Of a stretch of 64,000 nt of DNA, positions 7,463 through 14,349 are shown in pieces (position 1 is the first letter of the stretch; each line of letters starts with the position of its first letter). The notes beneath the pieces were generated by a model, which saw nothing but the letters and a program-made list of their open reading frames with translations, was not told where the DNA came from and did not search any database. This DNA comes from JANSXG01 sp965652425 (GTDB lineage: Bacteria > Planctomycetota > Phycisphaerae > Phycisphaerales > UBA1924): assembly GCA_965652425.1 (NCBI GenBank), contig CBFGVX010000001.1, forward strand, positions 1-64,000. Reading direction: 5' to 3'. Position numbers and translations under genes: made by a program.

Positions 7463-8854
7463 ATGTTCGAGCCGAAGTTGAAAGAGCCCGTTCTCACCAA
7501 GCGCATCCCGAGCGCGCCGTTTGGCGATGCGAAGGACCGGCACATCGTGTCGTACGACGAGTACACGCGGACCGGCGGGTACAAGGGGCTTGAGAAGGCG
7601 ATCACGATGACGCCCGAGGAGCTGGTGGCGCTGGTGAAGGATTCGCAGCTTCGGGGACGAGGCGGCGCGGGCTTCCCGACGGGGCTGAAGTGGTCGTTCC
7701 TTCCCAAGGTCGAGGGCAAGCAGGGCGAGCGCGCGCCTCGGTACCTGGCGATCAATGCCGACGAGTCGGAGCCGGGGACCTTCAAGGACCGGCTGCTGAT
7801 GGACTACGACCCGCACCTGATGCTCGAGGGCATCGCGATCGCGTGCTACGCGTGCCAGCTCGACGCGGCGTACATCTACATCCGCGGCGAGTACCACCAC
7901 CAGGCCCGCGTGGTCGAGGACGCGATCAAGGAGGCGTACGACCAGGGCGTCTTCGGCGGCAACGGCCTGATGAAGGGCGCGGAGACCAAGGAGAACGGCG
8001 GGGGAGCCGGGCCGTTCAAGGTGGACTGCTACCTGCATCGCGGTGCGGGCGCGTACATCTGCGGCGAGGAGACGGCGCTGCTGGAATCGCTGGAGGGCAA
8101 GCGCGGCTGGCCACGGATCAAGCCGCCGTTCCCGGCGGTGAAGGGGCTGTTCGGCCGCCCGACGATCATCAACAATGTCGAGACGCTGGCGCACATCCCC
8201 TCGATCGTGGAGAACGGCGCGGACTGGTTCAAGACGATGGGCGTCGAGAACAGCTACGGCAGCAAGCTGATGGGCGTGTCGGGGCATGTCGAGACTCCGG
8301 GCGTGTTCGAGTGCGACCTGGGCATCCCGCTGAGCACGCTGGTGAACGATTACTGTGGCGGGATGCGCAAGGGCAAGAAGTTCAAGGCGGCGATCGCGGG
8401 CGGCGTGAGCACTGGCGTGCTCGGGCCGGACGAGTTCGATGCGCCGATGGATTTCGACATCGGCCGGAAGTACAACGTGCTCGGCCTCGGGACGGCGTGC
8501 CCGACGATCTTCGACGAGGACACGGACATGGTGGCGGTGGCGCGGAACATCGCGCGGTTCTTCAAGCACGAGAGCTGCGGCCAGTGCACGCCCTGCCGCG
8601 AGGGCTCGGGGTGGCTGTACCAGCTCATGCAGCGGATCGAGCGGGGCGACGGCAAGACGCGGGATTTGGATCTCGCGCTCGAGATCGGCTCGGGCATGGG
8701 CGCGATGCCCGGCACGACGATCTGCGGCCTGGCGGACGGCAACAACTGGGCGCTGCGCACGATCATCAACAAGTTCCGCGATGAGTTCGAAGCGCGGGTG
8801 AAGCCGAGCTTCATCCCGGTGGAGATGACGATCGGGGCGGCGGCGAAGGTTTGA
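7463..8854 (+). CDS. nuoF: NADH-quinone oxidoreductase subunit F (51 kDa, NADH/FMN-binding)
   Basis: NuoF oxidises NADH with FMN and passes electrons to the N3 [4Fe-4S] cluster of complex I. The 463-residue product is of normal length. Visible signatures are the NADH-binding GRGGAGFPTGLKW, the FMN-loop region NADESEPGTFKDR, GAGAYICGEETALLESLEG, the SLBB-type middle region, and the cluster motif ESCGQCTPCREGSGW near residue 375. The ATG at 7463 has GGAG 7 bases upstream. The gene that normally follows, nuoG, is absent here: a restriction-modification pair starts 36 bases after the stop. Confidence 0.97.
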   Translation: MFEPKLKEPVLTKRIPSAPFGDAKDRHIVSYDEYTRTGGYKGLEKAITMTPEELVALVKDSQLRGRGGAGFPTGLKWSFLPKVEGKQGERAPRYLAINADESEPGTFKDRLLMDYDPHLMLEGIAIACYACQLDAAYIYIRGEYHHQARVVEDAIKEAYDQGVFGGNGLMKGAETKENGGGAGPFKVDCYLHRGAGAYICGEETALLESLEGKRGWPRIKPPFPAVKGLFGRPTIINNVETLAHIPSIVENGADWFKTMGVENSYGSKLMGVSGHVETPGVFECDLGIPLSTLVNDYCGGMRKGKKFKAAIAGGVSTGVLGPDEFDAPMDFDIGRKYNVLGLGTACPTIFDEDTDMVAVARNIARFFKHESCGQCTPCREGSGWLYQLMQRIERGDGKTRDLDLALEIGSGMGAMPGTTICGLADGNNWALRTIINKFRDEFEARVKPSFIPVEMTIGAAAKV

Positions 8855-8879
8855 GGGAGCGCGAGCTCTGTTGGCGGAG

Positions 8880-8885
8880 TAGTAT
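8880..8885 (+). promoter_or_regulatory. Candidate -10 element of the methyltransferase gene
   Basis: TAGTAT ends 5 bases before the ATG at 8891. If used, the transcript would be leaderless. No convincing -35 hexamer is seen; TTGAGG at 8851 is 23 bases away, too far. Confidence 0.35.
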
Positions 8886-8890
8886 GTGGC

Positions 8891-9832
8891 ATGGGAAAAA
8901 CACTGAGCCCAGCCAAACAGAGCCGAAGCCCGCAACGAGAGCGTTCTCTGGCTGAAAAGTTTCAAGCCAAGAAAACCGCTTGGCGTTCAAAGCCGGATCT
9001 TCTGGATACAACGCACCGGCTCATCCATGGTGACGCCCGCTGTGTCGCGGACTATCTGGACGAGGACCCCGTCCATCTCGTCGTCACGAGCCCGCCCTAT
9101 TGGGATCTCAAGGAATATGGGGAGGACCTCGAAGGTGCGCAGCTCGGGCATATCGCCGATAGAGAAGAATTCCTCAGCGAGTTAGACAAAGTATGGCAAG
9201 CGTGCTTTGATCGGCTCGTGCCCGGCGGCAGACTGTGCATCGTGGTCGGCGATGTTTGTCGGTCTCGCAAGGCGCACGGTCGGCATGTGGTCGAGCCGCT
9301 GCACGCGTATCTCCAGGTTCGCTGCCAAGCGATTGGGTTTGATCCCCTCGCTCCGATCATCTGGCACAAGATCAGCAACATGGTGACCGAAGTTTCGGGC
9401 GCGGGCGGAGGGTTTCTCGGCAAGCCGTACGAACCGAACGCGATCATCAAGAACGACATTGAATTCGTCCTGATGTTCCGAAAGCCCGGTGGGTATCGCA
9501 AGCCGACGCAGATGCAGCGAGACCTGTCGATGATCGACAAGGACGATCATGTTCGATGGTTCCGGCAGATCTGGTCCGATGTACCGGGCGAGACGCAGAG
9601 GCAGCATCCGGCTCCGTTCCCGGTCGAGATTGCGCGTCGGTTAATCGGTATGTATTCCTTCGTGGGCGACACCGTTCTTGATCCTTTTGTCGGAACTGGA
9701 ACGAGCATCGTTGCGGCGATGGAGATGCACCGAAACTCGATCGGTGTGGAACTCGACCCGAACTATCTGGATCTCGCGGCGAACCGACTGAGCGAGCCAC
9801 GGCTTGGAAGCACGGTCTCGGTTGAGCGATGA
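8891..9832 (+). CDS. Beta-class DNA methyltransferase of a restriction-modification pair
   Basis: A 313-residue S-adenosylmethionine-dependent DNA methyltransferase. Catalytic motif IV TSPPYW is at 66-71 and the cofactor motif I DPFVGTGTS at 264-272; this IV-before-I order defines the beta class. SPPY with a following Trp is most often found in N4-cytosine enzymes, so N4-methylcytosine is the likelier product, though N6-adenine cannot be excluded. Residues 190-245 would hold the target recognition region. The gene is 8 bases from the partner nuclease gene and lies between unrelated housekeeping genes. A counted row here (9481-9540) is 60% GC, a little below its neighbours, fitting a horizontally acquired cassette. 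Confidence 0.9.
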   Translation: MGKTLSPAKQSRSPQRERSLAEKFQAKKTAWRSKPDLLDTTHRLIHGDARCVADYLDEDPVHLVVTSPPYWDLKEYGEDLEGAQLGHIADREEFLSELDKVWQACFDRLVPGGRLCIVVGDVCRSRKAHGRHVVEPLHAYLQVRCQAIGFDPLAPIIWHKISNMVTEVSGAGGGFLGKPYEPNAIIKNDIEFVLMFRKPGGYRKPTQMQRDLSMIDKDDHVRWFRQIWSDVPGETQRQHPAPFPVEIARRLIGMYSFVGDTVLDPFVGTGTSIVAAMEMHRNSIGVELDPNYLDLAANRLSEPRLGSTVSVER

Positions 9833-9840
9833 GGTAAACT

Positions 9841-10572
9841 TTGAGCCCGAACCCCGATACTTTTCTTGAGCATCTGAAAGTTCACGGCTACCACCCGCGC
9901 TCGAACAAGCACTCGAACGCACTGGGCGAAGCGATCGTGGTAGATCTGCTCGAATCCTGTCCTATTCTGAAGGACAGGGCCGCTTTAGGTGAGATCGTCT
10001 ACGACCTGAATTTCACGCTTCGGGCCGGTCATTCCGACTGGAATGTCGATCTGGTGATCGGTACTCCGGCTCGCCCGACCCCACCGGCCGGCGGTGCGAT
10101 CATCAGTGCAGAAAAACCCGTCTTTGTTCAGATTGCGGCGGAGTTCAAGGCCGTCATGACGGAGCATCGCAAGGCGGTGAAGAACCGGAAGCGCGACCTC
10201 GAGGCGCACCATGAGCATGTCCGAAATTACGATCAATCAACGATTTCGGCGGGCGTGCTGATTGTGAACGGAGCAAGCAGTTTCCTGTCCCCGCTCCGAA
10301 ACTCTGATGTCACGGTTCATAAGGACCCCGACAAATTGATCGAGCACTGCCTGAACGAGTTGCGATCTGTTGCGCGTCGTTCTGATCCGCGCGGTGTGGG
10401 TCTCGATGCGTGCTGTGCCATCGTCGTCGAAACCGGGAATCTCGATACGGTCACAACCTGTTATTCCGACTCAAAGCTCGCGCCGAAGACCGGAGACCCG
10501 TTGCACTACGATTCGTTCATCCAAACGCTCTGTCGGGCGTATCTGGCGCGCTTCTCAAGTTCGGGCAAATGA
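9841..10572 (+). CDS. Putative type II restriction endonuclease, PD-(D/E)xK type
   Basis: A 243-residue protein starting at a TTG with GAGGT about 9 bases upstream. It shows a PD-(D/E)xK-like active site: Asp70 in SDWNVDLVIG, then Glu101-Phe-Lys103 in AAEFKAVMTEH, with Glu30 upstream. A basic helix follows (RKAVKNRKRDLEAHHEH). Its place directly after a DNA methyltransferase, 8 bases away, makes it the cognate nuclease. I do not recognise the specificity. The stop TGA at 10570 overlaps the ATG of the deaminase gene, so the cassette may have been inserted into or linked to an existing transcription unit. The assignment rests on the motif and on context. Confidence 0.75.
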   Translation: MSPNPDTFLEHLKVHGYHPRSNKHSNALGEAIVVDLLESCPILKDRAALGEIVYDLNFTLRAGHSDWNVDLVIGTPARPTPPAGGAIISAEKPVFVQIAAEFKAVMTEHRKAVKNRKRDLEAHHEHVRNYDQSTISAGVLIVNGASSFLSPLRNSDVTVHKDPDKLIEHCLNELRSVARRSDPRGVGLDACCAIVVETGNLDTVTTCYSDSKLAPKTGDPLHYDSFIQTLCRAYLARFSSSGK

Positions 10573-11117
10573 CCATCACCGGCGACTACGACCACCTCAT
10601 GCGGGCCGCGATTGATGCGGCGTGTGATGGTGCGGCGGACGGGGGTGTGCCGATCGGGTGTGTGCTGTTTACCGATGACGGGACCGCCGCGACGCTGGGG
10701 TACAACGAGGGTCACAAGCAGGGCGACAAGACGCGCCACGCGGAGATGGTGGCGTTGCGCCGGCTGATCGAGCTGCCCGCGGACGAGCGGCCGAACCCGG
10801 AAGGGCTGTCGCTGGTGACGACGCTGGAGCCGTGCGTGATGTGCATGGGCGCGGCGATCGAGCTGGGGATCGGGCGGGTGATCTACGGTCTGGAAGCGCC
10901 GGGCAACGGGTTCGAGCAGCGGGTGGACCTGCGCTCGCCGAAGCGCGGCGGGCGCGCGGTGCCGGGTGGGCCGGTGCGCTGGATGCCGCAGGTGATCGGC
11001 GGCGTGCTGCGGGATGACTGCCGCGATCTGTGGGTGCGATGGGTGGAGGGGCGCGAGGACGATGCGCCCGGTGTCGGGTTCGCGCGCTCGCTGCTGGAGC
11101 AGACGGAGCGCGCGTGA
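10569..11117 (+). CDS. Nucleoside/tRNA adenosine deaminase family protein (CMP/dCMP deaminase fold)
   Basis: A 182-residue zinc-dependent deaminase. The signature is complete: His57-Ala-Glu59 (HAEM) and Pro88-Cys89-Val-Met-Cys92 (PCVMC), giving one His and two Cys zinc ligands and the catalytic Glu. The following GIGRVIYGLEAPGNG resembles the TadA/guanine deaminase branch, but the usual TadA tail is replaced by a longer acidic end, so it could act on free bases or nucleosides instead of tRNA-Arg wobble adenosine. The ATG overlaps the nuclease stop (ATGA). If no other tadA exists in the genome, TadA is likely; I leave the symbol empty. Confidence 0.85.
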   Translation: MTITGDYDHLMRAAIDAACDGAADGGVPIGCVLFTDDGTAATLGYNEGHKQGDKTRHAEMVALRRLIELPADERPNPEGLSLVTTLEPCVMCMGAAIELGIGRVIYGLEAPGNGFEQRVDLRSPKRGGRAVPGGPVRWMPQVIGGVLRDDCRDLWVRWVEGREDDAPGVGFARSLLEQTERA

Positions 11118-11118
11118 T

Positions 11119-11973
11119 TCACACGCTGTAGATCGCCGGTTCTGCCGGGACGAGGGTTTCGGCGGGTCCGTAGAAGCCCTCGAGCTGGTTGAAGAGGTCG
11201 GGGTGGTGTTCGCGCATGGCGGCGGGGCGGTCGAAGTAGGTTTCGGTGGCGACGGCGAAGAACTCGGCGGGGTTGGTCGCGCCGTAGGCCGAGAGCAGGG
11301 TGGGTAGGCCGAGAGCCGCGGCTTTGCGTAGGCCGGTGAACTCGCGGGACATGATGGCGGACCACGCGGCGTACGCGCCGGGGCGGTCGAGCTTGGGCGC
11401 GCCGTTGACCTCGCCGTTCTCCGCGTCGAGGGCGTGGGCGAACTCGTGGATGACGACATTGTGGGCGTGGCCCGAGCGCGGGCGGTGCTCGAAGGAGACG
11501 CCCGAGCGGTCGGCGCGGGGGACATCTTCCCAGGAGAGGATGATGGTGCCGCCGGTTCCGGGTCCGTTCCAGGCCTCGCCGAGGCGGAGCTGGCTGCTCT
11601 CGGTGACGACGCCTCCGGGCCCGATGGTGGTGGAGGGGGCGTGGTAACGGTTGGGGTAGACGATGACGGTGCGCACGCCGGAGAAGACGGCGTCGCTGGG
11701 GTCGGTGTAGCGGTTGAGGAGAAGGGTGACGGCGTGGGCGGCGATGGTGAGGCGGACCTCGTCGGTCAGTTCGACGCCGATGCCTTCGAAGGACTTCTCG
11801 GCGACGAAGATGCGGGTGAGGTCGAGCAGTCGCTGCTTCTGGGTGGGGGCGAGGAGGGGGTAGCGGTCGTTGTTCGCCGCGTTGCTCTGCTCCCTGCCGT
11901 GGGGGTTGGGGCGGGCGTGGAGGGGGCGCCGGGCGCGGGTGCGGAGGCCGAAGGGGTTGAGGGTGGCGAACAT
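11119..11973 (-). CDS. mtfA: MtfA-family zinc metallopeptidase (M90)
   Basis: A 284-residue protein of the MtfA (Mlc titration factor A) family. In enterobacteria MtfA binds the repressor Mlc and has aminopeptidase activity. The family hallmark HEFAHALD is present with His176, Glu177 and His180, and the downstream NPAEFFAVATETYF stretch carries the conserved Glu that completes the site. Length matches the family. The frame ends 1 base from the convergent deaminase stop. No Mlc or PTS sugar transporter is seen close by; the PTS enzyme I gene is 50 kb away in this window, so a link to sugar regulation is not shown here. Confidence 0.9.
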   Translation of the reverse strand: MFATLNPFGLRTRARRPLHARPNPHGREQSNAANNDRYPLLAPTQKQRLLDLTRIFVAEKSFEGIGVELTDEVRLTIAAHAVTLLLNRYTDPSDAVFSGVRTVIVYPNRYHAPSTTIGPGGVVTESSQLRLGEAWNGPGTGGTIILSWEDVPRADRSGVSFEHRPRSGHAHNVVIHEFAHALDAENGEVNGAPKLDRPGAYAAWSAIMSREFTGLRKAAALGLPTLLSAYGATNPAEFFAVATETYFDRPAAMREHHPDLFNQLEGFYGPAETLVPAEPAIYSV

Positions 11974-12239
11974 GGGGTGGCTCCGGGGGTCGTGAGGTCA
12001 GCGGCGGGGGACGGGGGTTTGTTCCGAGGGTTGGGCTGTCGATTCGGCAGTGTGGCGCTGCCGACCTGCCTGAATCGGTGGGATTCGGGCGTTTGCGGGC
12101 CGCGAATGGGGTTGAGGGGAGAAGGGTGCAATCGGCGGGCCAACGCGGGGCATGGTCCGGATAAATGGTTTGTGGCGGGGTCTCGGCGGATCACCGGGTC
12201 GCGGGCAGGCGATCGTGTGGGGATCGGGGTGGATTGTGC

Positions 12240-12268
12240 TTGGATCGGGGTCGAAGTTGCCCTACACT
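12240..12268 (+). promoter_or_regulatory. Candidate promoter of the ybeY-corC unit
   Basis: TTGGAT (12240-12245), a 17-base spacer and TACACT (12263-12268) lie in the 328-base gap between mtfA and ybeY. The start site would be near 12275, giving a leader of about 27 bases. Nothing else is seen in the rest of that gap. Confidence 0.5.
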
Positions 12269-12301
12269 GCTGATCCGCATGAAGACAGGGCAAAGCCAAC
12301 G

Positions 12302-12922
12302 ATGATGACCTGCGAGACCACCGCGCCGAAGGGGCGTGGCGAGCACGCGAACGGTGAGGACGGCATGGCCGGCGCCGACGACGCGGGCCCGAGTCGATCT
12401 ACGGAATCCCAATCGAGCGGCGATCCCGGGGAACCTCCCGGTACGGGCGGTGCTGCGCTGGAAGTCAGCATCGCGCCGGGCCTTGGCGGGGTTGATCTGG
12501 CGGGGTATCGCCAACTGAGCGAGCGATTGATCGGCGAGGCCAGCCGCGGCGTGTGCTACGGTGGCGCGGTCCGCGTGCGCCTGGTGGGTGATGCGGAGAT
12601 GGCCGATGCCCACGAGCGGTACTGCGGCGTGAGCGGGACGACGGATGTGATCACCTTCGATCTGGCCGAGGGCGGGTCGGCGGGTGGCGAGCCGCTGGAT
12701 GTGGACCTGATGGTGTGTGTGGACGAGGCGCGCCGGCAGGCGGAGCGCCGTGGTCATTCGGTGGAAACTGAGCTTGCGCTGTACACGCTGCACGGCGTGC
12801 TGCACGCGCTGGGGTACGACGATCTGGACGACGCGTCGTACGAACGGATGCACGCCCGAGAGGACGAAATGTTTCGTCGGCTGGGCCTGGGAGCCGCCTT
12901 CGGGCGCGGGGAGCTTTCGTGA
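12302..12922 (+). CDS. ybeY: Endoribonuclease YbeY (rRNA maturation factor)
   Basis: YbeY is a single-strand endoribonuclease for 16S rRNA 3'-end maturation and ribosome quality control. The 206-residue product has about 50 extra disordered residues before the conserved domain. The metal motif reads HGVLHALGYDD: His164 and His168 are present, but the third ligand, normally His, is Asp174. Conserved upstream elements GTTDVITFDLAE and PLDVDLMVCVDEA are also there. Asp is a plausible metal ligand, so activity may be kept. The start at 12302 (or ATG 12305) follows the promoter closely; there is no later Met before the domain that would fit. The stop overlaps the GTG of the next gene (GTGA), a conserved ybeY-corC neighbourhood. 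Confidence 0.93.
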   Translation: MMTCETTAPKGRGEHANGEDGMAGADDAGPSRSTESQSSGDPGEPPGTGGAALEVSIAPGLGGVDLAGYRQLSERLIGEASRGVCYGGAVRVRLVGDAEMADAHERYCGVSGTTDVITFDLAEGGSAGGEPLDVDLMVCVDEARRQAERRGHSVETELALYTLHGVLHALGYDDLDDASYERMHAREDEMFRRLGLGAAFGRGELS

Positions 12923-14304
12923 CGGGAGCGTATGTATCGCTGCTGGTGTGCCTGGTTCTGAGCATGGCGCTCTCGACGCTGGTGTTCGCGGTGCGGGATT
13001 TCTCGCTGCGCAAGCTGACAGAAATCGCCGAGGAGCGGGGCGGGCTCGAGCGGGTGCAGCCGATCATCGACGAGGACGATGCGCACGCGCGGGCGCTGAG
13101 CTTTGCGCGGCTGCTGGTGAACCTGGGCGCGATGATCAGCGTGGTGCTGCTGGTCGGGCCTTTGTCGAGCGTCGGCGCGGACGGCGAGCAGGTGGTGAAC
13201 TGGGGCGCGGTGGGGATGGCGCTGGGCCTGTCGGCGGCGCTGCTGTTCGCGTTCGCGACGCTGATCCCGTTGAGTCTGGCGGCGAACGCGGGCGAGCGGC
13301 TGCTGTACAGCGCAGCGCCGGTGGTCCGGCTGGTGCATGTGGTGCTGCTGCCGATCGCGAAGATGCACTTCGTGGAGACGGCGGTGAAGCGTCTGGCGGG
13401 CGATCAGTCCAGCGAGCGGGAGATGCTCGAGGACGAGCTGCTGTCGGCGGTGAGCGAGGGCGAGCGGTCGGGGCAGCTCGGGGCCTCGGAGCGGGACATG
13501 ATCGAGTCGGTCATGGAGATGACCAGCAAGACCGTCGAGGAGATCATGACGCCCCGGACGGAGGTGGAGGGGTTCGAGTACACCAACGACATCGAGTTCA
13601 TCAAGAACTTCATCACGACGGCGGGCCACAGCCGCATCCCGGTGTACGAGGGCGACCTCGACCACATCGTGGGCATTCTTTATGCGAAGGATCTGATCGA
13701 CCTGATCGGCCACCCGGTGGACTCGTTCGAGCTGAGGCCGATTCTTCGGCAGGCGCAGTTCGTTCCCGAGAGCAAGGCGGTGAACGAATTGATGGTGCAG
13801 CTCCAGCAGGCGAAGGTGCATCTGGCGATCGTGATCGACGAGTACGGCGGCACGGCGGGGCTTGTCACCTTTGAGGACATCCTCGAGGAGATCGTCGGCG
13901 ACATCCAGGACGAGTACGAGCCCGAGCACGAGAAGGAGCCGGAGATCACCGTTGATGCGGAGACGAAGACGGCGGTGGTGGATGCGCGGCTGTACATCGA
14001 CGACGCGAACGACGAGCTGAAGGCGATGGGCGTCACGCTGGCCGAGAGCGATGAGTACGACACGGTAGGCGGGTGGGTGCTCAGCGAGTTGGGGCATATC
14101 CCGGTGGTGGACGAGGTGTTCGAGGCGGGCGGCGTGCGCGTGACGGTATTGGAGGCAGAGCCGACGCGGGTGCACCGTCTGCGGATGGAGGCGATCGAGT
14201 TCGACACCAACGGCACCGCTGCGGAGACCGCCGAAGCCAGCGTGGAAGCGCAGCAGCTCGAGTCGCCGGTGGAGGAATCGGCCGAGGTGCGCGATTCGGC
14301 GTGA
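12919..14304 (+). CDS. CNNM/CBS-domain membrane protein (CorC/HlyC-like)
   Basis: A 461-residue protein with the layout of the HlyC/CorC family: an N-terminal transmembrane CNNM region (helices near 4-26, 65-85, 97-120 and 130-150), two CBS domains at about 205-330 (starting MTPRTEVEGF and with HLAIVIDEYGGTAGLVTFEDILEEI), and the C-terminal CorC_HlyC domain at about 350-430 (DTVGGWVLSELGHIP). CBS pairs bind adenine nucleotides; family members are implicated in Mg2+/Co2+ efflux. It starts with GTG overlapping the ybeY stop by 4 bases. The last 40 residues are Glu/Ala-rich and disordered. Confidence 0.9.
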   Translation: MTGAYVSLLVCLVLSMALSTLVFAVRDFSLRKLTEIAEERGGLERVQPIIDEDDAHARALSFARLLVNLGAMISVVLLVGPLSSVGADGEQVVNWGAVGMALGLSAALLFAFATLIPLSLAANAGERLLYSAAPVVRLVHVVLLPIAKMHFVETAVKRLAGDQSSEREMLEDELLSAVSEGERSGQLGASERDMIESVMEMTSKTVEEIMTPRTEVEGFEYTNDIEFIKNFITTAGHSRIPVYEGDLDHIVGILYAKDLIDLIGHPVDSFELRPILRQAQFVPESKAVNELMVQLQQAKVHLAIVIDEYGGTAGLVTFEDILEEIVGDIQDEYEPEHEKEPEITVDAETKTAVVDARLYIDDANDELKAMGVTLAESDEYDTVGGWVLSELGHIPVVDEVFEAGGVRVTVLEAEPTRVHRLRMEAIEFDTNGTAAETAEASVEAQQLESPVEESAEVRDSA

Positions 14305-14337
14305 ACGCCGCGGCCCACGCCGCGAGCCGCCGGAGAT

Positions 14338-14343
14338 TATCCT
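14338..14343 (+). promoter_or_regulatory. Candidate -10 element of cysS (leaderless layout)
   Basis: TATCCT ends exactly 6 bases before the cysS ATG, the same distance as at radA and mutM. No good -35 hexamer is visible. The 45 bases between corC-like and cysS lack a ribosome-binding site close to the ATG. Confidence 0.35.
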
Positions 14344-14349
14344 TACGCT

